From assembly GCA_963535465.1 (NCBI GenBank), contig CAUSWF010000009.1, positions 1 to 49,775 of the forward strand: 49,775 nt of DNA. Reading direction: 5' to 3'. Numbering within the stretch: position 1 is the first letter of the stretch; each line of letters begins with the position of its first letter. Shown piece after piece: positions 38,751-47,726 of this stretch. A program made the position numbers and the translations under genes. Source of the DNA: CAUSWF01 sp963535465. GTDB lineage: Bacteria; Bacillota_I; Bacilli_A; RF39; UBA660. Below the pieces are notes generated by a model. The model ran no database searches and was not told the origin of the DNA. It worked only from the letters and a program-made list of their open reading frames with translations.

Positions 38751-39605
38751 ATGCTAGTGAATGATAAGTTTAAAGATTATGAGTTAATTGATACTTCTTG
38801 TGGAGAAAAGTTAGAAAGATGGGGAGAAATTTATTTACTTAGACCAGATCCTCTAATTATATGGGATAGAGGTAATTTAAGAGATAAATATAAGATTGAT
38901 GCTCATTATCATAGAAAGAATACTGGTGGTGGGTATTGGGAAAATATTAGTAGTGTTCCTAGTAGATGGACTATTACATATAGAGATTTAGTATTTAATA
39001 TAAAACAAATGGGTTTTAAACATACTGGTTTATTTCCTGAACAAGCTAGTAATTGGGATTTTATGATAGATAAGATTAGTAATTCTAAGAGAAATATTAG
39101 AGTACTTAATTTATTTGCTTATACAGGAGGAGCAACTCTTGCTTGTATGAAGGCTGGAGCTCATGTTACACATGTTGATTCTTCAAGAGGAATGGTAGAC
39201 TGGTGTAAGGAGAATGTTTCTAGTAGTAAGTTAGATACTACTAAAGTTAGATATATAGTAGACGATGTTATTAAGTTTGTACAAAGAGAAATACGAAGAG
39301 GAAATAAGTATGACGCTATAATAATGGATCCTCCATCATATGGTAGAGGGGCTAATGGAGAAGTATGGAGTTTAGAAAATAACTTATCATACTTGGTTAA
39401 AATATGTAGTGAAATATTAAGTGAAGAACCATTATTCTTTTTAATTAATTCATATACTACAGGTATTTCTAGTACTTCTTTATATAATATGCTTAGTATA
39501 ATTATGGATAAATATAATGGGAATATATCTCATGGAGAGGTTGGTATTAAATCTAAGGATGGATTTATATTACCATGTGGAATATATTGTAGATGGGAAA
39601 GTTAA
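38751..39605 (+). CDS. RlmI-like SAM-dependent RNA methyltransferase
   Basis: 284 residues, RBS ATAGGTGA. The Rossmann fold has motif I VLNLFAYTGGATLACMKAGA (about 118-137), the acidic VDSSRGMVDWCKEN loop, VRYIVDDVIKFV, and the catalytic-region MDPPSYGRG (about 192-200). This block matches the catalytic part of RlmI/YccW-type 23S rRNA cytosine-5 methyltransferases. The usual N-terminal PUA domain is replaced by a shorter region (RWGEIYLLRPDPLIIWDR). So it acts on RNA, probably rRNA; the exact position is unknown. It overlaps the pseudouridine synthase gene by 13 bases. Confidence 0.88.
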   Translation: MLVNDKFKDYELIDTSCGEKLERWGEIYLLRPDPLIIWDRGNLRDKYKIDAHYHRKNTGGGYWENISSVPSRWTITYRDLVFNIKQMGFKHTGLFPEQASNWDFMIDKISNSKRNIRVLNLFAYTGGATLACMKAGAHVTHVDSSRGMVDWCKENVSSSKLDTTKVRYIVDDVIKFVQREIRRGNKYDAIIMDPPSYGRGANGEVWSLENNLSYLVKICSEILSEEPLFFLINSYTTGISSTSLYNMLSIIMDKYNGNISHGEVGIKSKDGFILPCGIYCRWES

Positions 39606-40252
39606 ATGTATTATATGAAGATAATCATATTATAGTAGTAGAGAAAGAGGTTAATTTACTTAGTCAAGGTGATATTACAGGTGATGATAATTTACTTGAT
39701 AGAGTTAAATTATATATAAAAGAAAAATATAATAAACCTGGTAATGTATATGTAGGGCTTTTACATAGATTAGATAGAGTAGTAGGTGGAGTTATGGTTT
39801 TTGCTAAGACTAGTAAGGCTGCTTCTAGACTTAGTTTAGATATTAAAAATCATAATTTTTATAAAGAGTATATTGCTTGCTGTCATGGTAAGGCTGAAAG
39901 ACGCGGAGAATTTATTGATAATTTAGTTAAGTTAGATACTAATACTATAGTTAGAAGTGATGGTAAGAGAAGTGAATTAACATATGAATTATTAGGATAT
40001 AATAGTGATAAAGATATTAGTTTAGTTAAAATAAAATTAAAGACAGGTAGACATCATCAAATAAGAGTACAATTTGCATCTCGTAATCATCCATTATGTA
40101 GTGATAATAGATATGGAAAAGAAGCTGGAGATATTGCTTTATTTGCTTATAAGTTGTCTTTTTATCATCCTATAAGTAAAGAATTAAAAACATTTAAATT
40201 AATACCTAATAATAAATGGTTTAATTATTTTAAAATAGAAGATTTATTATAA
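39593..40252 (+). CDS. RluA-family pseudouridine synthase
   Basis: 219 residues; ATG 39593 overlaps the methyltransferase stop. The catalytic motif is GLLHRLDRVVGGVMVFAKT, with the essential Asp of HRLD. YKEYIACCHG and LKTGRHHQIRVQFA are the other family signatures. There is no N-terminal S4 domain, as in the short RluA/TruC-type enzymes. It converts uridine to pseudouridine in rRNA or tRNA. Together with the previous gene it forms an RNA-modification pair. Confidence 0.93.
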   Translation: MGKLNVLYEDNHIIVVEKEVNLLSQGDITGDDNLLDRVKLYIKEKYNKPGNVYVGLLHRLDRVVGGVMVFAKTSKAASRLSLDIKNHNFYKEYIACCHGKAERRGEFIDNLVKLDTNTIVRSDGKRSELTYELLGYNSDKDISLVKIKLKTGRHHQIRVQFASRNHPLCSDNRYGKEAGDIALFAYKLSFYHPISKELKTFKLIPNNKWFNYFKIEDLL

Positions 40253-40260
40253 TATTAATA

Positions 40261-40289
40261 TTGTATAGAAAATAAAGGTATGCTATAAT
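40261..40289 (+). promoter_or_regulatory. Promoter of the coiled-coil membrane protein gene
   Basis: -35 TTGTAT (40261-40266), 17-base spacer with TG at its end, -10 TATAAT (40284-40289). Confidence 0.75.
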
Positions 40290-40315
40290 TTATGGTAGTA
40301 TAGACGGAGGTCGTT

Positions 40316-42625
40316 ATGGATATAAAGAATATTAAAAACTGGAGAGAAATAGATTTTAAATATGAAGATTTATTAAAAAATAAAAAAGAGTTAGAAGAGT
40401 TAATTGCTAAAAGAAAAAATACATATGAAGTAGCTTCTAAATTATTTCAAGATAATGGAGAAGATGTTACTACTTTAGATAAGTTAAAAGATGAAATTAA
40501 AGAAAATGAAAATACTTTAGAAGTTTATAATGCTACAATAGATTCTTTAAATCCAGTAATGAATATGATGCAAGAAGTTACTGATATGTCTACTAATTAT
40601 ATGCTTGATATTAGAAGAGCATTAGAAACTGGTAATTATTCAGTTGAAGAGTTAAAAAATAATGCTAATAAAATAAATGTCGAAGTTAACAAAGTACTTG
40701 CTGCTGAGAGAGAAAACTCTAAAGAACAAATTATCCATATCGTTAAGGAGTCAGACTTAAATAGAGTATTTGCAGGTGTTACTTGGGCAGTTACTAGATC
40801 TGTTAAGTTACTTACTGATAATTATATTACTACTAATGATAAAATAAATGAATTAGAAGAGAGTAAGAGTAAGTTAAAAGAAGAATTAATTAATAAGACT
40901 AATAGATATCAAGAATTAATAGATAATGTTAATAATGATAAAGATATATTAGAAATAAATACATTAGATGAAGAAATTACTTCTATTAGAAGTGAGTTGA
41001 ATTCTACTATAAAGGAATTACTTGATTATAATAAAAATAAAGAAGATATATTAAGTGAAATAGAATCTTATATAGGTAGTTATGCTCCTAAAGAAGAAGT
41101 AAAAGAAGAAACTTTAGAAAATAATGAATTAGAAGAAGAAAAGATAGAAGTTCCAAGTAATGTTATAGATGCTGAATTTAGTGAAAATATAGAAAATAAT
41201 AATGATACAAAAGAATTAAAAGAAGAAAAATTAGAAAATAAAGAGTCAGAAGAAGTTAATAAACCTGAAGAAATAGAAACAATAAATGAAGAAGAGGTAG
41301 AAGTAAAACCTGAAGAGATTATGCCTTCTACACCTTCATTAAATAATGATTTAGATTATTCATTTATGGATAGAGTTAGTAGTGGTAAAGTATCAAATGA
41401 GTTAATGGATGAAATAAAAGATACTATTAATGAAAAAGAAGCTATAAAAAAAGATAATGAATTAGATTATTCATTTGTTAATATGGTTAATAAGAATGCT
41501 GATAATATAGTTGCTTATAATGGACCTAGTACAAAGGATATAGTAAAAGCTACTGAAAATTATGTTACCGCTCCAAAGAAGGAAGAAAGTTCACATAAAT
41601 TTAGTATTAAAGGTAAACTATCTAAGTGGATATTTAAAGCAGTATTAGCAGGTGTTGCTGCTATTGGACTATACTTTGGTTTAACTAATAAAAATGAAAC
41701 TACTGCTACTATGAGTACTTTAGAGGTTGATGATGTTACTGGTGAACATGAAAGAGTTAGAACATCACTTGCTGTTAAAGATGGTGCAGTATATATTAAG
41801 TATACTGATGGTATTTCAGAAAAAGTTAGTGTTGTTGATACTAATGGTAATTTGTTACCAGCAGGTACTGAAATATTTGATGCTAGAGGAACTAGTTACA
41901 TAATAGAAAGATATGAGACTGCATATAATTCTACTGGAGCATATATTGTTGCGATAGTATCTGCTTCTATACTTGCAATGAATGCTGCAAAGGATTTTAA
42001 AAATAAATTAAATGATAGTCAACAGTCTAATGTAAGTGAAGCTTCAGAAAATGTAATTAATAATGAGTCATTACCTAGTAATAAGCTTGAAAATACTCAA
42101 GAGTTAGAACCAGTACAAGCCCATAATACAGAAAAATTTGTTCCACCAATGGAAATTCCTACTCAAGTAGAAGAAAAAGATGCATTAGCAGAAGATAATT
42201 ATAAGTTTGTTCCACCAATGGAAGTACCTGTTGGAGCAGAAGAAATATCAAATGATGATATTTTAAAATCAGTAAAAGAAAATGATACAGATACACTAGT
42301 TGTAGATGATGATAAGTTTGTTCCACCTATGGAATTACCTGATGAAAATCCGTTTGAAGTAAAAAATGTTTCTAATACTAAAGAAAAAATAAAAAAATTA
42401 GTTAATGATATTAATGCAGTTAATATAGGTTCAGGAGCTTATTATAATGGTGCAAAAAATATAATAACTAATTTACCAGCTGAACAATTAGTTTTACCTA
42501 GTGGATATGATTTAGAAAATGGTAAGATTACAAATCATGAAGATATAGAATTAGAAGTTACATCATTTGTTAAAGTAAATAATGATTTAAGTGATGAACT
42601 AGCTAAACAATTGACTAAAAAATAA
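40316..42625 (+). CDS. Large coiled-coil membrane protein with repeated FVPPME motifs
   Basis: 769 residues, RBS CGGAGG. Residues 1-260 are charged coiled coil (YEDLLKNKKELEELIAKRKN; INELEESKSKLKEELINK). A long Glu/Asn/Lys-rich linker (260-420) contains two LDYSF(M/V) repeats. A basic segment then leads to a helix (about 441-460, WIFKAVLAGVAAIGLYFGL), an outside domain of about 85 residues (VDDVTGEHERVRTSLAVKDGAVYIKY) and a second helix (about 548-562, GAYIVAIVSASILAM). The cytosolic tail has three copies of KFVPPME(I/V/L)P about 35-45 residues apart and ends in a small Asn-rich domain. The tail repeats look like docking peptides for a partner. No family is recognised. Confidence 0.8.
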   Translation: MDIKNIKNWREIDFKYEDLLKNKKELEELIAKRKNTYEVASKLFQDNGEDVTTLDKLKDEIKENENTLEVYNATIDSLNPVMNMMQEVTDMSTNYMLDIRRALETGNYSVEELKNNANKINVEVNKVLAAERENSKEQIIHIVKESDLNRVFAGVTWAVTRSVKLLTDNYITTNDKINELEESKSKLKEELINKTNRYQELIDNVNNDKDILEINTLDEEITSIRSELNSTIKELLDYNKNKEDILSEIESYIGSYAPKEEVKEETLENNELEEEKIEVPSNVIDAEFSENIENNNDTKELKEEKLENKESEEVNKPEEIETINEEEVEVKPEEIMPSTPSLNNDLDYSFMDRVSSGKVSNELMDEIKDTINEKEAIKKDNELDYSFVNMVNKNADNIVAYNGPSTKDIVKATENYVTAPKKEESSHKFSIKGKLSKWIFKAVLAGVAAIGLYFGLTNKNETTATMSTLEVDDVTGEHERVRTSLAVKDGAVYIKYTDGISEKVSVVDTNGNLLPAGTEIFDARGTSYIIERYETAYNSTGAYIVAIVSASILAMNAAKDFKNKLNDSQQSNVSEASENVINNESLPSNKLENTQELEPVQAHNTEKFVPPMEIPTQVEEKDALAEDNYKFVPPMEVPVGAEEISNDDILKSVKENDTDTLVVDDDKFVPPMELPDENPFEVKNVSNTKEKIKKLVNDINAVNIGSGAYYNGAKNIITNLPAEQLVLPSGYDLENGKITNHEDIELEVTSFVKVNNDLSDELAKQLTKK

Positions 42626-42634
42626 GGAGGTAAA

Positions 42635-42874
42635 ATGATTAAAGAAGGGGAAGTTATTGTATTAGATAACGATAAAGAATATTTTTGCTTAACTAAATGT
42701 AATTATAAAGGTGTAAATTATTTGTACTTAGTTGGTAATTTTACTCCAGCTGAAGTTATGTTTGCTAAAGAAGTATTAATTAATGGACAAGTAGAAATAG
42801 AAGAAGTTAATGATGAATTAAAGTCAGTATTATTAGATGAGTTTAATAAATTAATTAAGAAAGATGATGAATAA
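42635..42874 (+). CDS. Small acidic protein, possibly DUF1292-like
   Basis: 79 residues, perfect RBS AAGGAGG. Sequence GEVIVLDNDKEYFCLTKCNYKGVNYLYLVG has the pattern of DUF1292-type small proteins (a strand, a Cys-containing turn and a second strand), then an acidic helix. It lies 9 bases after the coiled-coil gene and just before a terminator, so it is cotranscribed with it. Family assignment is weak. Confidence 0.65.
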   Translation: MIKEGEVIVLDNDKEYFCLTKCNYKGVNYLYLVGNFTPAEVMFAKEVLINGQVEIEEVNDELKSVLLDEFNKLIKKDDE

Positions 42875-42888
42875 TCGTCTTTTTTTAA
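42860..42888 (+). terminator. Intrinsic terminator
   Basis: AAAGATGAT (42860-42868), loop, ATCGTCTTT (42874-42882), with one wobble pair, then T-run; the stop codon lies in the loop. Confidence 0.8.
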
Positions 42889-42907
42889 TTGCATTTATTA
42901 AATATTT

Positions 42908-42935
42908 TTGATACTATTAATATAGATTATAGAAT
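42908..42935 (+). promoter_or_regulatory. Promoter of the Pro-rich membrane protein gene
   Basis: -35 TTGATA (42908-42913), 16-base spacer, -10 TAGAAT (42930-42935). Confidence 0.6.
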
Positions 42936-42947
42936 AGAGGGATATAT

Positions 42948-43883
42948 ATGGATATAAATGTTATTTTAAAATGGGTTACTACAGTACCTGGAATATTTAT
43001 TAGTTTGGGAGTAGTACTATTATTTATGGCAATTATTATATTAATTGCGACTAGCATTAGTAAGAAACGTGAAAAGGTTGAAGAGGTAGAGGATACTTCC
43101 GCTCCTGTACAAAATGTTGAGAGTGTTAATCCTCCTGTACAAGAAGGAGTTATGCCTACTCAAGTTACTGATAATTTAGAACATGCTCAAAATGTTGAGC
43201 CAGTTAATACTTTTACTCCTAATACTACTGTTATTAGTGATATGAATATGAGTGATCAATTTGTGCCTACTCCAAATCCAACACCTGTGATGCCACAAAA
43301 TGATGTAAATCAAATGGTAATGCCTACTAATGAGGTAGTACAACCTGCTTCAGCACCAGTAATGCCACAACCTGTGGTTGATAATACTTTTGTTAATCCA
43401 ACACCAGTAGATGTTATGCCTACTCAAGTAAATAATCAAGTTGTTGATCAATATAGTGCTAATGTTCCAACATATACAGAACAAACTGTTGTTACTCCTG
43501 CAGTTACACCAGTACAAGTTCCACAAATACCAGTTGAAGTGCCTACTGTGCCAGTTAATCCAACATATACAGTACCAACACCAATTGCTACAAACCCAGC
43601 ACCTGTTGTTGAAGATTTACCAATGTATCAAGCACAAGAAACAGTATCAGCAATGCCACAATCTATGCCAGAAGTTTCTACTGTTAGTCAACCTACAGTA
43701 TATGGAGGAGTTAGTCCAGTTGTTAATGTTCCTGTAGTAGAGGAAAAACCTCATCAAATATACGGAGGAGCAAATCCATTAGATAATACTCAACCAATAC
43801 CAACAGTTAATAATACAACAGCATATAATATGCCAGAAGTTACTAATGCACCGGTTGATAATTTTCAAAATTTTAATCAATAA
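42948..43883 (+). CDS. Single-pass membrane protein with Pro/Val/Gln-rich tail
   Basis: 311 residues, RBS AGAGGGA. A helix at about 12-36 (VPGIFISLGVVLLFMAIIILIA) is followed by the basic SKKREK and then some 270 residues of low-complexity sequence rich in Pro, Val, Thr, Gln, Asn and Met. Short repeats include AQNVEPVN/VQNVESVN, PVMPQ, MPTQV and VYGG/IYGGANP. The positive-inside rule places the tail in the cytosol. The Pro-rich MP(T/Q) repeats have the look of a flexible tether or docking segment, comparable to the FVPPME tail of the protein two genes upstream. Function unknown. Confidence 0.75.
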   Translation: MDINVILKWVTTVPGIFISLGVVLLFMAIIILIATSISKKREKVEEVEDTSAPVQNVESVNPPVQEGVMPTQVTDNLEHAQNVEPVNTFTPNTTVISDMNMSDQFVPTPNPTPVMPQNDVNQMVMPTNEVVQPASAPVMPQPVVDNTFVNPTPVDVMPTQVNNQVVDQYSANVPTYTEQTVVTPAVTPVQVPQIPVEVPTVPVNPTYTVPTPIATNPAPVVEDLPMYQAQETVSAMPQSMPEVSTVSQPTVYGGVSPVVNVPVVEEKPHQIYGGANPLDNTQPIPTVNNTTAYNMPEVTNAPVDNFQNFNQ

Positions 43884-43910
43884 AGATAGTATGTAAATAC
43901 TTTCTTTTTT
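43882..43910 (+). terminator. Intrinsic terminator
   Basis: AAAGA-T-AGTAT (43882-43892), GTAA, ATACT-T-TCTTT (43897-43907) with one mismatch, then T-run. Confidence 0.7.
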
Positions 43911-43911
43911 T

Positions 43912-43920
43912 TGTTATAAT
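43912..43920 (+). promoter_or_regulatory. Extended -10 promoter of the glycosyltransferase genes
   Basis: TG, T, TATAAT (43915-43920), then RBS GTTGGTGA. Confidence 0.6.
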
Positions 43921-43935
43921 GAAGTTGGTGATATA

Positions 43936-45078
43936 ATGAAAAAAATTTCAATACTTGCACTTCATCTTGGATATGGTGGAATAGAAAAAGCAGTGGTTAG
44001 TTTAGCTAATATATTATCTGAAAGATATGAAGTAGAAATAGCTTGCTGCTACAAGATGTATGAAAAAGAATGCTTTACATTAAATGATAAGGTAAAAGTA
44101 AGATACTTGATGGGAGATTTAAAACCTAATAAAAAAGAGTTTTTAGAGTTAGTTAAATCACATAAGTTCATTGGAGCTTTTAAAGAAGGACTTAAGAGTT
44201 TTAAAATACTTAGTTTGAAGAAAAGAAATATGATTAATTATATTAGAAATTGTGATTCTAAATATGTTATTGCGACTCGTGATGTATTCTTTGATTGGTT
44301 AGGTGAATATGGTAAGAGTGATACTATTAAAATAGGGTGGGAGCATGCCCATTATCATGGTAATATGAAGTATGCTGATAATATAGTTAGATGTAGTAAA
44401 AAGTTAAATTATTTAGTACTTGTTTCTAATAATTTAAAAAAATATTATTATGAAGAGTTAAGAGGTAATAAGTGTAGATGTTTATATATACCTAATGTTA
44501 TTGATAATATACCTGATGAAGTAGCTAGTTTAAAGAGTAATAGATTAGTTAGTGTAGGTAGACTTTCTCCTGAAAAAGGTTTTTTAGATTTAGTTAAAAT
44601 ATATAAGAAATTAAATACTACAGTTCCACTTGATATAATAGGGGATGGTAGTGAAAGAGAAAAGATAGAAGCATATATAAAGAGTGAAAATATTAAAGGT
44701 ATTACATTACATGGTTTTAGAGATAAGGAATATATTGATAAGATACTTAATAAGAGTAGTGTATATTTAATGACTAGTTATACTGAGAGTTTTGGTATTG
44801 TATTAATTGAAGCTATGAGTCATGGAGTTAGTCCAGTAGCATTTGATGATGCTGAAGGAGCACGTGAGATTATAAGTAGTGGTAGAAATGGATATTTAAT
44901 TAAGAATAGAAATTTTGATGCATATGTTAAGAAAGTTAATGATTTACTTGATGATTATTCTCTTAGAAAAAGACTTGGCAAGGAAGCTAGAAATGATTCT
45001 AAGAACTATACTAGTGATATTATTAAATATAAGTGGTTTGATATTATAGAGGGCAAATATGAAAAAAAGAAAAAGTAA
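43936..45078 (+). CDS. GT4-family glycosyltransferase
   Basis: 380 residues. N-terminal nucleotide-type fold with LALHLGYGGIEKAVVSLANIL, the GT-B acceptor-side glycine loop. The C-terminal half carries the GT4 signatures SVGRLSPEKGFLDLVKIY, DIIGDGSEREKIEAYIK, LHGFRDKEYI and the E-x7-E motif ESFGIVLIEAM. It transfers a sugar from an activated donor, probably to a lipid-linked or surface glycan at the cytosolic face. It overlaps the next gene by 20 bases; the three glycosyltransferase genes form one operon. Confidence 0.93.
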   Translation: MKKISILALHLGYGGIEKAVVSLANILSERYEVEIACCYKMYEKECFTLNDKVKVRYLMGDLKPNKKEFLELVKSHKFIGAFKEGLKSFKILSLKKRNMINYIRNCDSKYVIATRDVFFDWLGEYGKSDTIKIGWEHAHYHGNMKYADNIVRCSKKLNYLVLVSNNLKKYYYEELRGNKCRCLYIPNVIDNIPDEVASLKSNRLVSVGRLSPEKGFLDLVKIYKKLNTTVPLDIIGDGSEREKIEAYIKSENIKGITLHGFRDKEYIDKILNKSSVYLMTSYTESFGIVLIEAMSHGVSPVAFDDAEGAREIISSGRNGYLIKNRNFDAYVKKVNDLLDDYSLRKRLGKEARNDSKNYTSDIIKYKWFDIIEGKYEKKKK

Positions 45079-45535
45079 GATAATGTTTATTAGTAGTTGT
45101 GGTGGTCATTTGACTGAGTTATTACAACTGAAGGAATTAATTAATAAATATAATAGTATAGTTGTTACGGAGAAGAGTAGTGATAATATTTCTTTGAAAT
45201 CTAAGTATAGAGTTAAATATTTGGTACATGGTAGTAAAGATCATATGCTTACTTATCCTTTTATATTTTTATATAATTCTATTAAATCATTATTTATATA
45301 TTTAGCTTTTAGACCTGATTATATTATTTCTACAGGTGCTCATGTAGCAGGAGTTATGTCTTTAATTGGTAAAATATTTGGTAGTAAAGTTATATTTATT
45401 GAGACATTTGCGAATACTTCTAGTCGTACTGTTACTGGTAAATTATTATATCCATTTTGTGATTTATTCATAGTACAGCATGAAGAGATGCTTAAATTAT
45501 ATAAAGATGCTAAATATGGAGGTTGGATATTTTGA
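45059..45535 (+). CDS. Alg14/PssD-like glycosyltransferase subunit
   Basis: 158 residues. IMFISSCGGHLTELLQL is the Alg14/PssD/Cps14F N-terminal motif, followed by STGAHVAGVMSLIGKIFGSKVIFIETFANTSSRTVTGKLLYPFCDLFIVQ. The hydrophobic MLTYPFIFLYNSIKSLFIYLAF segment would dock at the membrane. In these split enzymes the Alg14-like half recruits the Alg13-like catalytic half, here the next gene. Together they add the second sugar to a lipid-linked oligosaccharide or polysaccharide. It ends with TGA overlapping the next start (TTGA). Confidence 0.92.
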   Translation: MKKRKSKIMFISSCGGHLTELLQLKELINKYNSIVVTEKSSDNISLKSKYRVKYLVHGSKDHMLTYPFIFLYNSIKSLFIYLAFRPDYIISTGAHVAGVMSLIGKIFGSKVIFIETFANTSSRTVTGKLLYPFCDLFIVQHEEMLKLYKDAKYGGWIF

Positions 45536-46041
45536 TATTAGTTATACTTGGTACTCAGGATAAGAGTTTTGAAAGATTAATTAGAGATGTTGAAGAGTTA
45601 GTTAAAAAAAATATTATAAAAGATAAGGTAATTGTACAGAGTGGTTATACTAAATATAAGAGTGATATATTAGAGATAGTTCCATATCTTAGTCAGGATG
45701 ATTTTGATAAATATATAAAAGATGCTAAATATATAATTACTCATGGAGGAGTTGGCAGTATACTTACTTCGTTAAAATACTCTAAGAAGGTTATTGCTGT
45801 ACCTAGACTTTCTAAATATAAGGAGCATACTAATGATCATCAGATACAAATAATAGATAAATTTACTAAAGATAAATATATACTATCTTATATAGAAGAT
45901 GGATTAGAGGAATGTATTAAAAAGATTAGTTCCTTTAAACCTAATAAATATGTTTCTAATAATAGTAAGTTTGTTGATATGATAGATAATTATATAGTAG
46001 ATAGTAATCACTCTTCTTGGTTAAATAAGATATTTAGATAG
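45532..46041 (+). CDS. Alg13/PssE-like glycosyltransferase subunit
   Basis: 169 residues from TTG 45532, nine bases after GGAGG and overlapping the previous stop as TTGA. An earlier in-frame TTG at 45523 touches the RBS. The sequence is a GT28 C-terminal domain: LVILGTQDKSFERLIRDVEELV, KVIVQSGYTKY, KYIITHGGVGSILTSLKYSKKVIAVPR and EHTNDHQIQIIDKF. The HGGxGS and HxxDHQ motifs bind the UDP-sugar. It forms the catalytic partner of the Alg14-like subunit. Confidence 0.93.
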   Translation: MILVILGTQDKSFERLIRDVEELVKKNIIKDKVIVQSGYTKYKSDILEIVPYLSQDDFDKYIKDAKYIITHGGVGSILTSLKYSKKVIAVPRLSKYKEHTNDHQIQIIDKFTKDKYILSYIEDGLEECIKKISSFKPNKYVSNNSKFVDMIDNYIVDSNHSSWLNKIFR

Positions 46042-46053
46042 TTTACATATTTT

Positions 46054-46089
46054 AGATATATTTGATGGAAATATATCTTTTTTTTTGAT
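46054..46089 (+). terminator. Intrinsic terminator of the glycosyltransferase operon
   Basis: AGATATATTT (46054-46063), GATGG, AAATATATCT (46069-46078), then T-run. Confidence 0.8.
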
Positions 46090-46109
46090 AAAATAAGATA
46101 GGTGATTTT

Positions 46110-46658
46110 ATGAAAAAGAAAAGTTTATTTATAGTAATTATAGTATTTATATTAATGGTTTTAATTGGAAGTATTGTTTTATATATAGATAGTATTAGAA
46201 AAGACCATGCGCTTGTTATTAAGAATATGAGTAAGATAGGTGGATTATATGATAAATATAATGAATCTATTAATAAGTTTGAAGATTATAGAGAGAGTTT
46301 ATATGAGAAATATTTAGGAGATGTATATTTTGAAAATATAGATAAGAAACATAAAAAGATAGAAGAAGAATTAGTTAAATATGAAAAGATAGTTGAAGAT
46401 CTTGAAAATGAGGCAAGTGAGCTTGGTAAATATTGTTTAAATGTCTATTATCCTGATTCTCAAATTAATTTGAAGTGTAAAGGATATAGAGATAGTTATG
46501 AACAAATAAATAATTCTTATGTTAGAGATATTAGTGAATATAATAAGAATATTGATCAATATAATAAATTAGTTACTAGTGATAAGAAGATTAAGAAAAT
46601 TATTACTACTAGAAATTATATTGATTATAATAAAGATGGAGAAATGGAAGGTAAATAA
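46110..46658 (+). CDS. Membrane-anchored extracellular coiled-coil protein
   Basis: 182 residues, RBS ATAGGTGA. One N-terminal helix (about 6-28, IVIIVFILMVLIGSIVLYI), then a long helical region with heptads (HKKIEEELVKYEKIVEDLENEASELGKY) and one pair of cysteines around YCLNVYYPDSQINLKCK that could form a disulfide. The stop overlaps the next ATG by one base (TAATG), so it is coupled to the phosphodiester-glycosidase gene. It may be its spacer or partner on the outer face of the membrane. No family recognised. Confidence 0.75.
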   Translation: MKKKSLFIVIIVFILMVLIGSIVLYIDSIRKDHALVIKNMSKIGGLYDKYNESINKFEDYRESLYEKYLGDVYFENIDKKHKKIEEELVKYEKIVEDLENEASELGKYCLNVYYPDSQINLKCKGYRDSYEQINNSYVRDISEYNKNIDQYNKLVTSDKKIKKIITTRNYIDYNKDGEMEGK

Positions 46659-47689
46659 TGGTTAAGGAAAAGAAAAAGTGGTCTTTAAAGAAAAAGTTAG
46701 TTGTTATATTTGGATCTATTATATTATTATTTAGTAGTTCTTTTGCTTTTCTATTATATGGACCTTGGGATGGATTTAGAAATTTTTGGATTACTAGTGC
46801 GATGACTACTATGACACATCAATATTTAGCTACTATGTTTTATAGTAAGAAGACTATTGATAAGGTGCTTTCTAAAAATATTATAGTTGAGGCTGATGGT
46901 ATTACTGATACTAGTAAGATTAAATTTAGAAAGTATACTACTAGTATTTATAGAAATAAATATGATAAAGAGATATTAACTAAAGATAAGGGTAATGATT
47001 TATATAAAGTTATTAAGGTTAGTGGTAAGGGATATCAAGGATTTTTAGTTGCGATATATGATCCTTCTAGAGTAGGTATAGCAACTACTTCTTATCTTGG
47101 TAAAAGAGGAGAAGATATACTTACTGTTAGTAGAAGAGAAAAAGCTATTATTTCTATGAATGCTGGTGGATTTTATGATCCTGATTGGAATAGTAATGGT
47201 GCATTACCACATGGTACTGTAATTAGTCGTGGTAAAGTAGTTAGTGATTATGAAGATGCTAGAGTAGGTGGTGGATTTATTGGATTTGATAAAGACAATA
47301 AATTAGTACTTGGTTCTATGAGTAAGAGTGAGGCTGTTAAGAGAGGTTTAAGAGATGCGATAGAGTTTGGTCCATTCTTAATAATAAATGGTAAGAGAAG
47401 CTTTATTAAAGGTAATGGCGGATGGGGTATTGCTCCTAGAAGTGCTATTGGACAAAGAAAAGATGGTATTGTACTTTTCTTAGCTATTAATGGTAGAATT
47501 CCTTCATCTATTGGAGCTGGTATGGTTGATTTATGTGATGTAATGGAAAATTATGGAGCATATAATGCAGCTAATTTAGATGGTGGTTCATCTACTGAAC
47601 TTGTAATAAATAATAAGATTATTAATACACCTGTTGCTGGTGGTAGATATGGACTTAGAGATATGTCTACTTTCTGGGTTGTTAAATAA
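46658..47689 (+). CDS. Phosphodiester glycosidase (NAGPA) domain membrane protein
   Basis: 343 residues. An N-terminal helix (about 12-34) anchors an outside domain with the NAGPA (PF09992) signatures: IISMNAGGFYDPDWNSNGALPHGTVISRGKVV, GGFIGFDKDNKLV, AIEFGPFLIINGK, GIAPRSAIGQRKDGIVLFLAINGR, and AYNAANLDGGSSTELVINN. Family members remove GlcNAc-1-phosphodiester caps or act on teichoic-acid or exopolysaccharide phosphodiesters. Proximity to the glycosyltransferase genes suggests it edits a cell-surface glycan. Confidence 0.92.
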   Translation: MVKEKKKWSLKKKLVVIFGSIILLFSSSFAFLLYGPWDGFRNFWITSAMTTMTHQYLATMFYSKKTIDKVLSKNIIVEADGITDTSKIKFRKYTTSIYRNKYDKEILTKDKGNDLYKVIKVSGKGYQGFLVAIYDPSRVGIATTSYLGKRGEDILTVSRREKAIISMNAGGFYDPDWNSNGALPHGTVISRGKVVSDYEDARVGGGFIGFDKDNKLVLGSMSKSEAVKRGLRDAIEFGPFLIINGKRSFIKGNGGWGIAPRSAIGQRKDGIVLFLAINGRIPSSIGAGMVDLCDVMENYGAYNAANLDGGSSTELVINNKIINTPVAGGRYGLRDMSTFWVVK

Positions 47690-47726
47690 TTAATTTTTTG
47701 ATAAAATTTCAGTAGGGAGTGATGGT

